NCBI GenBank assembly: GCA_001599595.1
Contig: BCHH01000015.1
Span: 336,341-400,340, forward strand
Reading direction: 5' to 3'
Length of the DNA stretch: 64,000 bases
Source of the DNA: Beverwykella pulmonaria
Taxonomy: Eukaryota > Ascomycota > Dothideomycetes > Pleosporales > Melanommataceae
Shown here: positions 21,308-31,415 of the stretch, piece by piece
Position numbering within the stretch: position 1 is the stretch's first letter
Layout of the letters: each line of letters begins with the position of its first letter
The notes under the pieces: generated by a model
Seen by the model: the letters and a program-made list of their open reading frames with translations, nothing else
What the model was told of the DNA's origin: nothing
Database searches by the model: none
Translations under genes and position numbers: made by a program

Positions 21308-22939
21308 TTAAGTCATCATCTTCTTCATGGCATCCACTAGAACACCGAAGTGTTGGGTTCCCTTGTACATGTCTTTCGGTTTCCTGTCCAATCCCATGAG
21401 CTCGTACACGGCCAGCTCCGCACTCCTCACACTATACTCAACCGTGAACACCGTATCATCCGGAATCTCTACAAATTGACCCAACATAGCCAAGTTCGTT
21501 GATCCCTCAGGAATAACCAATGGACGATCACTCTTTTGACGCGTCAGGAACTGCGAAGTAATGTACGGCATCATGCATGGGCGACAAATGGCATGATCGA
21601 GAATGTTGGCTGTGGGGAAGTGCAGGTGTCCGAGGAGCTCGATGAGGATCTCCCGGCCCGAGCATTCCCCCATAGGTTTCTTGACGAAGTTCCCTTCCTT
21701 GTCGGGGAAGAGGCCATAGCCCCAGAATACGCTGGTATCCCATGGTTGGTTGACAAAGTGTGGTTGGTGTGGCACCACAATCGAGAGGAGCCAGTTACTG
21801 TCTTTGAATGTCACTAGCGCACCAGTTCCAGGCTCGTTGTGAGTGAAGCCTTCAATACGGCGCAGAAGTTCAGGATCCTTGAGAGTAACAGTAAATGACT
21901 CCCACTTTGATTCGTTGATGCGGGTGCAGAATTTCGCTGGGTTGCCGAATTTTTCGTTCTTTGCGGCAAGCTTCGACCAAAGCTCCCAGCAGCCATCCTG
22001 GAGAGACTCGTCAAGGATAACGGGGGGAGGAGAGTCGTTAGTACCAACGGCAGCATTTGATGTCATTGATCCGAGGGTTACGAAGACAATGTCTTGAGGA
22101 TCCAATTGTGCGGTCATTGGCGTTCCGTTCGATACCATGTGGATTTCATCGACGGTTGCTGGTATACCTTCAATGAAATCTATATCGGTTACCCGAGTGC
22201 TATAGCGGAAGTCGACTCCTTGCTTCTCGAGATACTTCGTGATTGGTACAATGATCGAGTCATACTGATCGTACGGAGTCCTATCAACACCCGCGAGTGT
22301 ATTGAGGCGTGGGAACTCGTGCAAGAATCGGATGATGTAACGACGGAATTCCACGGCACTGTGCCATGGCTGGAAGGCAAACGTAGTTGCCCACATATAC
22401 CAAAACTTGGTCTTGAAAAATTCGGCTGGGAAGCATTCGTCGATTCGTTTCTCACCCAAATGCTCCTCTTTCTCCATCGTCAACTTGATCAGGTCTAGCC
22501 GCTCGTGCATATTGAAGCCCATTTTGGATGTGTTGACGACTTCGGCTTCTTCCTCGCCAGTGGCGACTAGCCGTGCGTTCGAATGAGTGTGATGGTCGGT
22601 GTTGAACTGGTGGAGATCATCCAGGACTGTCTTACCCTCCTTTTCGAGCGAGGGAACACGCCCGAGGAGATCGTATGTGCAAACGTAACTGAAGTTGAGC
22701 ATACGTCCGCCACGAATGAGATATCCGTCCTTTGAGTTTCCCGCACCATCCATTGAACCGCCGGGAACGGCCATGGCCTCGAGGATGTGGATGTTCTTTG
22801 GTGGAACTTTGGCATCTTGGATGAGATGAACGGCTGCTGCGAGTGACCCAATGCCACCGCCAACAAGGTAGGCTTGAGTTGTCTCCGGGTCCCGCTTGGA
22901 AAGCTCCTGGTGTCCTTTGCCAAAAAACGTATGCGGCAT
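21308..22939 (-). CDS. Oleate hydratase (MCRA family, FAD-binding)
   Basis: Adds water to the cis-9 double bond of oleate and related acids, giving 10-hydroxystearate; FAD is structural. Single exon, 543 aa. The FAD-binding motif is YLVGGGIGSLAAAVHLI (residues 24-40) followed by the ILEA strand end. The RGGR motif is at 76-79. The position after RGGR, a catalytic Glu in the best-studied bacterial enzymes, is Met80 here, followed by LNFSYVCTYDLL. The catalytic Tyr region RTPYDQYDSI is kept. The change of Glu to Met is known in a branch of the family, so it does not by itself mean loss of activity. Absence of introns among intron-bearing neighbours fits bacterial ancestry, but other genes here are also intronless. 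Confidence 0.92.
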   Translation of the reverse strand: MPHTFFGKGHQELSKRDPETTQAYLVGGGIGSLAAAVHLIQDAKVPPKNIHILEAMAVPGGSMDGAGNSKDGYLIRGGRMLNFSYVCTYDLLGRVPSLEKEGKTVLDDLHQFNTDHHTHSNARLVATGEEEAEVVNTSKMGFNMHERLDLIKLTMEKEEHLGEKRIDECFPAEFFKTKFWYMWATTFAFQPWHSAVEFRRYIIRFLHEFPRLNTLAGVDRTPYDQYDSIIVPITKYLEKQGVDFRYSTRVTDIDFIEGIPATVDEIHMVSNGTPMTAQLDPQDIVFVTLGSMTSNAAVGTNDSPPPVILDESLQDGCWELWSKLAAKNEKFGNPAKFCTRINESKWESFTVTLKDPELLRRIEGFTHNEPGTGALVTFKDSNWLLSIVVPHQPHFVNQPWDTSVFWGYGLFPDKEGNFVKKPMGECSGREILIELLGHLHFPTANILDHAICRPCMMPYITSQFLTRQKSDRPLVIPEGSTNLAMLGQFVEIPDDTVFTVEYSVRSAELAVYELMGLDRKPKDMYKGTQHFGVLVDAMKKMMT

Positions 22940-23456
22940 TCTGATGTGTTTGCTAAACTTTGAATGGAGATATGATAAGATTGTTTAGGTTGGACTCAGT
23001 AAACTTTGGACATCCTGTGGTATTTATTAGAGTAGTAGTAAGCTCGTACGAGGATAATTACACGTGCAAGTACGTGTGCGGAGTGTTCGGATGAGGTCAC
23101 GCCATCACGTGTGGCCTGATCAGCGTACCCCATGACACAACAACCCTTACTGAATAACTAACAGAGTTTGGAATCACCAATTACGTGATGCTCAACTTAG
23201 AAGATGCTCGTAGCTCAATAAAAATGATCAGATCGTCAACACTGAAAGCGGTTAAAAAACGCCAAGCAATGAAGCTAATAAACTGATCTGGGACGATGAA
23301 TTCACCATTGTAGCTAATCTTTATAAATGATCAAAGGAGAGAAATGATTAAATTCCGTCTAAGTTCCCCAACCGAAACCTACAGTCCTTCGGCATTTCCC
23401 CCGGGCTTGGAGATGGAACTATAAGAGAGTGGGCAGAGACCTAATTCACAGGGTAT
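22940..23456. promoter_or_regulatory. Upstream region of oleate hydratase with CACGTG-type elements
   Basis: Just upstream lie several copies of an E-box-like core: ACACGTGCAAGTACGTGTG near 23060, TCACGTG near 23105 and ACGTGATG near 23183. bHLH factors bind such cores. Their use here is inference. Confidence 0.3.
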
Positions 23457-24727
23457 TTACTGATATGAAGCCTGATGGCCACCAGGGAGCTCCGTAAGCC
23501 CTATAGTGTTGAAAGTTTCCTGTCAGCAGAGTGTCATATCACAGAAGTATCGTGGAAGAACTTACATCCATCAATATCCTCGTGGACCACCGCGGGTATC
23601 CCAGCACACTTATTCATATCAGCAATCGACTGCGTCTTGGCGCCGTTGCAGTTCACATAGCATTCAGTATCCAGAATCTTCTGCAGAGAATCATCCTTCC
23701 AACCGAATAGGTAGTCGCCATGGTTCGCATACCCAGTTGCATCTCCGAACGACCAGACGAACGGCTGGCTTCCGTCTTCAGGCCAGTCATCCTTATTGTT
23801 GAATTTACTTGTATCCCAGATGACTTCGAACATGACTTGGGCTGTGCGGACGGGATGACTGGCTGGGCACGGTCCAGCGCTCTCGAATGTCCCTCTACAG
23901 ATAGCCATGCGTGAGTTCCATGGTGACAATTAAGAGTGAATTGCGACTTACGATTCAGGGTAACTCATATGAGCCATATGATCTGGGCTATCAAGATTGA
24001 CGCCATCCCAACAAGTCGGGAAACGCAGAGACGTCATGATTCCCGTCGGGCAGGGACGGTTTGGGAAAGCAACCGTCTCATGGTCACGAGAAGCCATTGT
24101 TTCCAAACAAGTGTATGTCAATTGGCGGAACCTAGATGCCTGTGCTTTCGTGCGAGCACTGAGATCCCCGACGAACATGCGGAACCCCTATTACTTCAGT
24201 CAATATGACTGTTCCTAGTTGATCTTTTGGGTTTTAGATTTTTGAAGAGAAACCTTCAGTGACGTACCGGTTTAAACGCAGTGACCTTGGATTTCTGCGC
24301 CGTATCATAGAGAGGATCTTGCATGTAGTACACAGTCATGCCACCACCAGTCGCGCCGGCAAAGCCACTGTTGGCCAGTTGAGGAACACGTTTGTAAGTT
24401 CCATTCCGGGCACGGAAGTACAAAATTGCGGTCCAGTAATTCGAAAAGTCTTCACTAAACTGGCAAGTTGTGCAGGTTGACTCGCCGGGCATGTCCTTCT
24501 TGTAATCCATGGTGACATTGAAAGAGTTCTGCCACAGTCAGTCTAAACTACGAAACAGTGGGGAAATTACTTACGCCTCCAACAATTTGATGGACATGAG
24601 GACTAGGTACAAGCCCTGGAGAGACCAAGGGATCGAGTCTTTGCGTCACGAGCTGGGAGCACTGGAATCGGACGAGCGCATTGCTGGGCGTAGTGAGCGA
24701 AAGAACAAGGGCTGAAGTCCAGTGCAT
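23457..24727 (-). CDS. Secreted DUF1996 protein
   Basis: Five exons: 24575-24727, 24268-24528, 23952-24187, 23566-23894, 23457-23500; 340 aa. The start at 24727 opens a short signal peptide (MHWTSALVLSLTTPSNALV). Family blocks in order: FQCSQLV.QRLDPLVSPG, PSPHVHQIVGGNSFN across junction 1, MRMxVGD-like RMFVGDLSAR, FPTCWDGVNLDSPDHMAHMSYP, GTFESAGPCPASHPV, PEDGSQPFVWSFGD, HGDYLFGWKDD and EDIDGWLTELPG across the last junction. DUF1996 proteins are secreted fungal proteins, sometimes carrying WSC domains; the biochemical role is unknown. The introns are 46, 80, 57 and 65 nt. It opens the secreted-protein block and is divergent from the Cys-rich gene at 25416. Confidence 0.93.
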
Positions 24728-25415
24728 TTTGTCTTCTGAGCTTCCAGTTCAATCTTGGGGACAAAAATGGAGATCAAGAAACGTCAGTGTCGTCGCTGGA
24801 GGTAGCGCGAACAAATGTGCAGGGACATCCAAAACTTTGACCTGGGGTCCCACACCCATTAGTCAACCCTCATAGGCCAGGTCATGGGGCTACAATTGCC
24901 GATGATAGTCAACAGTAGTATTCTTGGGTCAAGACTGTTGGGATGGGTAGGTCACTACCGCACGGGCCCGTCTAATATAAATTATAGCAACGAGAACCCG
25001 CATAACGAACCTGGCGTTATATAACATATTACACCGCAGATCTACTCCACAACTTAACTTATTGAGGTAATGAGGGGGCCACTATTGTGGGATTCTACGA
25101 CTGTCAATCAATCAATGTGGAGGTAGCCAGATAACGGGAACATGGATATGATGGCTATGTGGAAGAATAGAAGGCAATCGAATTCTCTTGATATTGGCAT
25201 TGGGTAAAACCGGGATTATCAATACAGGTAATCTCAAATCCAGTTGAAACGAATGGGTGGACCTACATAAACTTTGCGACAACGTGAGCGTACCATTCGC
25301 GACATTCACAGCAACCTTTCTTTACTGAGTTCTCTCTCCTTTTCAAGAAATTTCTCTTTGAGAAATTCTTGTCCAAAAGATCTACACCAACACAGACCAA
25401 GCCAAGACCACAACG
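24728..25415. promoter_or_regulatory. Divergent region between two secreted-protein genes
   Basis: 688 bp between the DUF1996 start and the small Cys-rich protein start. A shared regulatory region is possible. A CT-rich leader precedes 25416. No defined element seen. Confidence 0.35.
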
Positions 25416-25781
25416 ATGCTTCTCAGGACCAAACTCCTCGCCATCTCCCTAGCGCTCCTGGGCGTGAGTGCCCAAACCTCCAATCTCACATGTCCCACCG
25501 CTACTGAATATGCCTGTTTCGACGTAATAAACAACAGCCTGTGTATTTCACAAAACGCCGTTTCAGGGACGCCGGAAGTAATAGCGAAGTGTGTCGAGTA
25601 CGATAATGGAGGCGGAATGAGCAACTTGACTGGGGCTCAAAAGGTAAACTCAAACAACAGTATAGGCACTTGTTAGGAACTGTAGAGCTGATGAATTGTG
25701 TAGCTTTGCCGATGCCCGGGATGCCATTCTGCTACTATCAATGCGGCCATTGCGAAGAAGTTTCCTCCTCCTTGCAGCTAG
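25416..25781 (+). CDS. Small secreted cysteine-rich protein (effector-like)
   Basis: Two exons, 25416-25643 and 25704-25781, 101 aa. A clear signal peptide (MLLRTKLLAISLALLGVSAQ) precedes a mature chain of about 81 residues with eight cysteines, enough for four disulphides. Without splicing the first exon runs into a stop and loses the last four cysteines; splicing at GTAAAC...TGTAG restores LCRCPGCHSATINAAIAKK and the final Cys. Small size, signal peptide and even Cys count are the usual criteria for fungal effector or wall-associated proteins. No named family recognised. Confidence 0.78.
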
Positions 25782-26309
25782 ACTTGTATCTCGAGTGCGA
25801 AATTAGGGGCATTTTCAAACATTTTTGAATGGTACATGATCGCAACGTCCTATTTCATAATTGTGACTCTTCCCGCCCTAAGAAGACGTGACATTATCGT
25901 CGAATAAAGCTCGCGCTAGCCTATTTTGATTTAACATTCACTTGAACTCTTCCCAACCGAAGCTCCCGTACATTTCCGTCCCATTATAGTCTCGAATCCG
26001 GATTTAAGTGCATAACAGATCACATCAACGGTATTCAACGACTAGTTTACATCCCCACTCCACATCTGCAAGTATCCACACAAGGTGCAACATGTCTGCA
26101 CATAGTCTTACTAAACCACAAAGCTACCAGCTATTGGCCAGGCTATTCTTACACAAAGAGTGGGCCAATAAGGCGTGCACCCAACACACTAGCGTGTGCT
26201 TACCAACCTCTTACTCGTTTCGCACCCGTATAATTAGACCTCCCACATTCCCTTCTTTACGCACCAACCCACCTTTCCTCCAATAGCCAATTCAATTTCC
26301 CAAATCTAT
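25782..26309. other. Intergenic
   Basis: 528 bp; no gene or element supported beyond the promoter of the next gene. Confidence 0.5.
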
Positions 26310-26764
26310 TTGAACAATATGACTTACACAGGCCCCACCCTCTCCCTCCACGTCCGCATAACCATCGCGCCCGAAAACGTGGACAAATTCCTCGAAGCCT
26401 TAAAGCCCGCTTACGAAGGCGTTATTGCAGAGCCTGAAAACACGTTCTTCGAGGTGTTCCAGAACCCCGAGGAGCCAGGCGTATTTAAGTTTGTCGAGGA
26501 CTGGAATGCGACTAAGGAGTGGTTTATGAGTGTAAGTGGATAATTATTTGATTGAAGGCCTGAGTGGAAGCTATAATAGAGAAGAGGATTGGGAAGTTGG
26601 AGGAAGTAGGCTAATAATTTATGTGTGAACAGGTGCAAATGCAGAAAGATTATTACAAGCCTTACCTTGCAATCACGGAGCCGATGTTCATCAAGCCGAG
26701 GGAGTTTGAGTTTTGGGGGCGGATGCCGAGGAATGAATGGCTGTCTGTCAAGAAAGATATATGA
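26310..26764 (+). CDS. ABM-domain (dimeric alpha/beta-barrel) monooxygenase-like protein
   Basis: Two exons, 26310-26531 and 26633-26764, with a 101-nt intron; 117 aa, a normal length for a one-domain ABM protein. The strand-helix pattern LSLHVRITIAPENVDKFLEAL, then FFEVFQNPEEPGVFKFVEDW, is the antibiotic biosynthesis monooxygenase fold. The second exon adds YYKPYLAITEPMFIKPREFE. Members act as cofactor-free monooxygenases, heme-degrading enzymes or structural homologues; the substrate cannot be read from sequence. The start may be Met 1 (26310) or the in-frame Met four codons on (26319). It converges on the next gene with 179 bp between stops. Confidence 0.85.
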
Positions 26765-26943
26765 ATATAACAGCTGGAAGCTTTCGCAGCAATATTTCCC
26801 AGAACAAAAGAACAAAAATAAAACTAAGTGTGGCCCTCGTTTGAGAATTTTATACTCTTTTCTAAACCTTAGTCTTCGCTCTCCCGTATGTCCAACACTC
26901 GCACGAGCCCATCCCAAGTCCAGTACATCAAAGCATCCCTCCT

Positions 26944-27507
26944 CTAAGGCGGCGCACCACTCTGCACCCTCGTAATAGGAAATGCCCACTCGCTCTTCCT
27001 CACAAACAACTTCCCATCCGGGTAAGCTGTCACATTCGCCCCAGGGCCCTGCTCAACCCAATTCGTATTCTGCGTCGATGACCCAGTAAGATACGTAGTC
27101 CTACCACCACCATAAGCGATTTTCAACCTTTAGAGCATCGTAGACTAAAAATCCAAAGGAGATTCAACGTACTCATTAACCTTCCACCCCCTCCTAACCG
27201 TCAATGTCCTCTCCCCAAAACTATAACTAACATCCAGTCCCCTCTCCCCGCAAATATCAAACAGCGCACTAATGGCATAAAGGTTGAAATACGTAGGTGG
27301 AACAATGCAATCAACTTCAACCTCCAATCCTGGACGCGTGTCCGAGACGTGGAAAGTGAGGTTTGATTGCGCGCCGTCGACGTACGGATCGGCCATGAAG
27401 GCGGAAAAGTTGGTTACGTGCAGGGTTACTGGAGGTGCAGTTTGGCGGGGGTGGAGAGGCGAGGCGAGGAGCAGAGTGGGGAGGAGGAGAAGCGGGAGGA
27501 GTTGCAT
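26944..27507 (-). CDS. Small secreted protein, possibly Alt a 1-like (AA1-like) fold
   Basis: Two exons, 27173-27507 and 26944-27127, with a 45-nt intron (GTACGT...AAAG); 172 aa. The signal peptide is MQLLPLLLLPTLLLASPLHP with a likely KEX-type PRQ site after it. The mature part is beta-rich: TLHVTNFSAF, NLTFHVSDTRP, VEVDCIVPP, CGERGLDVSYSFG and TLTVRRGW. Two cysteines are spaced about 25 residues apart. This pattern resembles AA1-like secreted fungal proteins, but the match is by eye and weak, so function is unassigned. Confidence 0.75.
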
Positions 27508-28291
27508 GATTGCTGGTTGGTAGTTTGGTACGTTTGGAGAGGGGGAAGGGACTAAGATGAGGGGGCAAGAAGATGTAAAACAGAGTATATCAATTGCGGA
27601 GGATGTGGGGGCCTCTCCAGATGTGGGACTTGAAATTATGAGTACACGTTCGTGCTAGAATACGAAATGACAGTCGGCGTTCTTTTGTAGAAGATGAGCG
27701 CGGTAAATTAATGAGGATGAGGCGTGAAGTGAATATACACAGACAAGTACAGACGTCCCCACCAAGTTGAAAACCAGTACCCAGCGCGCGAGCCCCATCC
27801 CTAACCAGCGAAAACCCCTGCCCCATAAGTATTTTCCTAATATCCACGGCGCTGCGGAGGGTGTTCCTGTATTCTGGGTCGCCAATAAGCGTCCTTTTAC
27901 CCTATATTGAGCAATCTGAGATACATCGGTTAATCTGATTCGTGCGAGACCCTGCGTTCTGGAATGCTTCTCGAAGCGTTCGACTGAGCAGTGAATGCGT
28001 TCGTTGGAGATAACCGGGAACTAATAGGAGGGAGTTTGATTGATGGTATGGGCCCGGGTTGGAAATTCCGTTGTGCATGCAGTGGATAATTGACGTGGAT
28101 GACAATTGTATTGTTCGCTGTAAGCGCAGCCCCGTACACCTCGACGAGATCAGTACCATGAGAGTTGCAAGCTTTGCGATGAACCGAGTCTATTCGCGAA
28201 TAACAAGTTATGTCAACCAGCACGTCCTCGAATCTCTAACCTCTCTGTTTATATCATACATTCCTCCATTCAGTCCCCACACAACATCTGC
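27508..28291. other. Intergenic with one coding-like minus-strand fragment
   Basis: On the minus strand around 27720-27900 a frame reads TLIGDPEYRNTLRSAVDIRK and KILMGQGFSLVRDGARALG, with coding-like composition but no start, clear splice partner or recognised family. It may be a gene relic. The rest is promoter of the secreted gene and 3' region of SCP2. Confidence 0.25.
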
Positions 28292-28940
28292 TTACAACTT
28301 TGCCCTACCCTGCGCCTTCTTCATAATCGGCTCAATCTTTGTCGCCTTCATAACATCCCCCCTGACCTTCAGCTTCCCTGACATAAACAAATTCTGCGCA
28401 TTCGCCTTGCCCGCGACCAACTTAGCAAAGTCCTCCTCGCTCAGCGCAAGCGTAACATTTGCTTTCTTTCCCTCAGGGGCTTGGCCCTTGCCGACGGTAC
28501 CAGTTTCTTTCAGGTCAATGTACCACGATTCCGTCTTGTCGCCATTCTTGATCGCAAAGGCGAAGATGGCGTTGGCAGCTTTGATGGCTGCTTCGCGGTC
28601 GGCCGGGGATGAGAGGGACGCGGAGATTTCGTCGAAGGCCGCAGAGGAGGGAAAGTCGGCTGTAAACACGGGATGGGTTAGCAGGACGTTCTGGTTCTAG
28701 GCTGGGACGTTGCAGGATGGTAGTTGCGTGTGGTTGATTGAAAGCGGCGCGCGGTAAGCTGACAGGTCGGATGTTGCGAGGAGAGGCGGTGCTTGGGATG
28801 CCTCTCCGAACGCAATTCAACAAAGAAGCTATGGAGCATCGCGGAAATGATGAGTGTTGCTGAGGCGAGCTTGACTGCGGACTCGGGCATGGAGACTGCG
28901 AATACGACGGCGACGGCGACGTACCTGATTTGAGAGACAT
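28292..28940 (-). CDS. SCP2 sterol-carrier-domain protein
   Basis: Two exons: a 16-nt first exon (28925-28940) and 28292-28659; 127 aa, the size of a stand-alone SCP2 such as yeast Pox18-type proteins. Junction product MSLKS-ADFPSSAAFDEISASL. SCP2 marks: NAIFAFAIKNGDKTESWYIDLK, then ANVTLALSEEDFAKLVAGKANAQNLFMSGKLKVRGDVMKATK. Lipid binding, likely peroxisomal or cytosolic fatty acid or sterol transfer; the C-terminus AKL-type ending (GRAKL) is a plausible PTS1-like tripeptide. The intron is 265 nt, far longer than the local norm near 50 nt. Confidence 0.9.
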
Positions 28941-29736
28941 GGTGGCTGTAAATTTCTTTGAAAGCTGTCAAGTTCGGAAATTGCAACTAGCTGCTGGCTG
29001 AGTTTTGAGGGCGAGAGGTGGATTGCGTGAAATGTAAGAGAAGAGCAAAACAAGGCGGACACGGCCGGTATTTGAGGTTCGGGCGCTCGTGACAGTGAAT
29101 GATGTCTGCGCGGTTGGAATCCGGGGAAAGCATGTGAACGATCCGCACTGCCAAGAGCGCGCTAACGGACAACCGAGGCAGACGTTTTGGGCACGTGGAG
29201 GGCGGTTCACCGCTCCGGATCTGGATCCGTGTCCGACAACTCCTCATGTCAAGCTGCCAATCTTGATCTCCCATCAGTGCATTCATGGAGTTGTAGAGAA
29301 TAAGAAATTATATTTAGAGATCGTAGGTATGCTGCTCATAACATCGTATATACAAAACCCCCTCGTCTGCAAATCGTGCTCGTTAAGGCCGTATCGTAAA
29401 GCGTGCGCAACATCAAACATCCATGATCGACCGTTTCCTGACAACCATCAAGAGACCCGCCAGTAAGAAGACAGCCGAAGAAAAGAGAATCAAACCCCAA
29501 ACCAGATACCAGCACCATGGCCTCGACTCTGGGTAACACCAGAGGAAGCCGGCACTTGCGCCTCCCATACCAACCCTCCGAACCATGGCCCCCGGACTCC
29601 TGACCCAGAAAGAACGCCGTGCCCGAGGTTGATATGCGTTCCGGACCGTTCCCTAACCATGGTTTTGTTGACATGACAGTAGTACTCCAACAACACCTCA
29701 TATCTCATACAATAAAGACAGACAGACAGCAACACG
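28941..29736. other. Intergenic: SCP2 promoter and F-box 3' region
   Basis: 796 bp, no gene supported. Confidence 0.5.
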
Positions 29737-31415
29737 TCATTTCCACGACGAGAACATAGACCCTCTCAGGAACTTCTTGACATGATCCCCGCCACCCCAA
29801 AATCCCTCCTTCGTACCCCTCCTCGATTCAGGACTCTTCGCCTTGCCCAGCCACTTCGATAGCGTCAACCCTCTTCTCGCACTCCCACTAACCTCCTCAA
29901 TCGCCAGATCCACCTCCTCGAGCAGCGGCCCCATGACTTGAGGCTCCATGTCGACGGGGCTCAGCATAACAGGCACATCCATGACCTCCTGCGCCTTCGT
30001 CTTCCACGCCTCGCTGCCGCTGATCTTGGTTAGGGGTTCGAGGGCGTCGTCCCAGTTCCCCTGGCGCAGCTTCACGTCCTCGAAGTTGAATTCCACGAGG
30101 GTGTGGCGGTGGCGGTAGATGAAGTCTGCGATTTGCGCAGAGTCCATGATCCCATTCTCGAGCTCCATGTACCGTAGCCGAGAGAACTTGAGCGGGCGCG
30201 GGCCACGAACCTGCCCACGCATGGAAGGGTGCATGCATTCTTCCTCGATGGGAAGCATACAGGGTTCTTTGTCGAGACTGAGTGGTGACGGGCCGCGCTC
30301 CCCTTTCCAGCGGAAGAACAAGCGCGTCAGACTCCGACTTAGCGTTCGAAGGTAAGCGTGAAGAATCCGGAGGTGCTCCAGCGATTGCGTGTGTTTCCGG
30401 GGGTGGGAGGAGGAGAACAGAATGCTTTCCATGCAGATGGCCAGTTGCCGGATCTGGCCCCAGCGCTTGGCCGACGAGTGCGTGCTGCCGAAGCCGAGCA
30501 TGGGGTGGAGGTAGAGAAGACCGCCTGGATGAATGGGTAGGAGAGAGAGCTTGTGCAGACTGTACATCGATGCACGTTCAACGGCAATGCGGATAGAAAT
30601 GAGCGCATAGTCCACCGCGCTGCGCCGGTGTCGCGGTGCATTCTCGAAGCCAGGACACGAAATTTTGAGGTGTGTGAGGTTGACGAGTTCGGAGAAGGCA
30701 GCGACGAAGGCAGGCACATTCGTTGCGGCGTGGAAAAGAGGCGGATATTGTTTGATGAGGAGGTCTGTCAGTTCGAGCGATCCGTACTTGGGCTGCTTGT
30801 CCTTTCCGACGACGTTCTGGGGTACTTGGACTTGCGGCTCGTACAGGAATTGTTTCTCGTCGCCGGTCTCGGGGTCTATGATGGGTGGTAGGAAGGTGTT
30901 TGGGCCATGGGGCATATGGAAAATGAATGTCTTCACGTGACGGCCTATCCGAGAGAGAGCTTCCATCCGGGCTGGTTTGGTAAAAGTTGACGGCTTAAAG
31001 GTAACAGTGAGGGACTCGAAGAGGCCTGGCGCAGCGCGCGTTGAGAAGTCATGGCAGACGAGTCGGAAGTTTGGCAAGTCGTCTTGCTCGACATGCGCGA
31101 GCAGATTGTCGCGACAGTTATCGCTCAGCCAGAATCTGAGGAAAGCGGAGCTGGTCGACAGTACCAAGTTGCAGATGGAGCTGTTGGAGCGCGTTGCTGG
31201 CTGGGGTCAGTACTGGAGGTCCATCGGCGCAGGCGCATACTCGGGGGAATCTCACATCTGCCGCTCACTGTAGTCGCAGGTGTGAGCGGAATCTCGCCAA
31301 ACAGCAGCCTCGAGCTGGCGCGCGACACGGTCGTTGCCTGGCTCGAGTGACTACTCTGGCTCTCGCCGGACACCGATCGCTTCAGCGATGGCGGTGAAGG
31401 TCGTTGCGAATACAT
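29737..31415 (-). CDS. F-box-like protein, 5' structure uncertain
   Basis: The main frame, 29737 to about 31167, gives about 475 residues. It opens with an F-box-like helix set (FWLSDNCRDNLLAHVEQDDLPNFRLVCHDF, first part only quoted in family style), then a large C-terminal region with LRR-like spacing. Fungal proteins of this type are putative substrate receptors of SCF ubiquitin ligases. The upstream-most codon of that frame is TTG, so an ATG exon must lie further up. The best is 31415 (MYSQRPSPPSLKRSVSGESQ) reading to PLTPATT and GRCEIPP. Between 31150 and 31290 the frame changes, with good splice signals (GTGAGC or GTGAGA or GTATGC donors; TACTGACCCCAG acceptor). No single intron joins everything perfectly. 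The single-exon core is sound; the 5' model is tentative. Confidence 0.7.

Noticed and set aside
28059..28700. 213-codon plus-strand open frame
   Set aside because: It is the antisense of the SCP2 exon.
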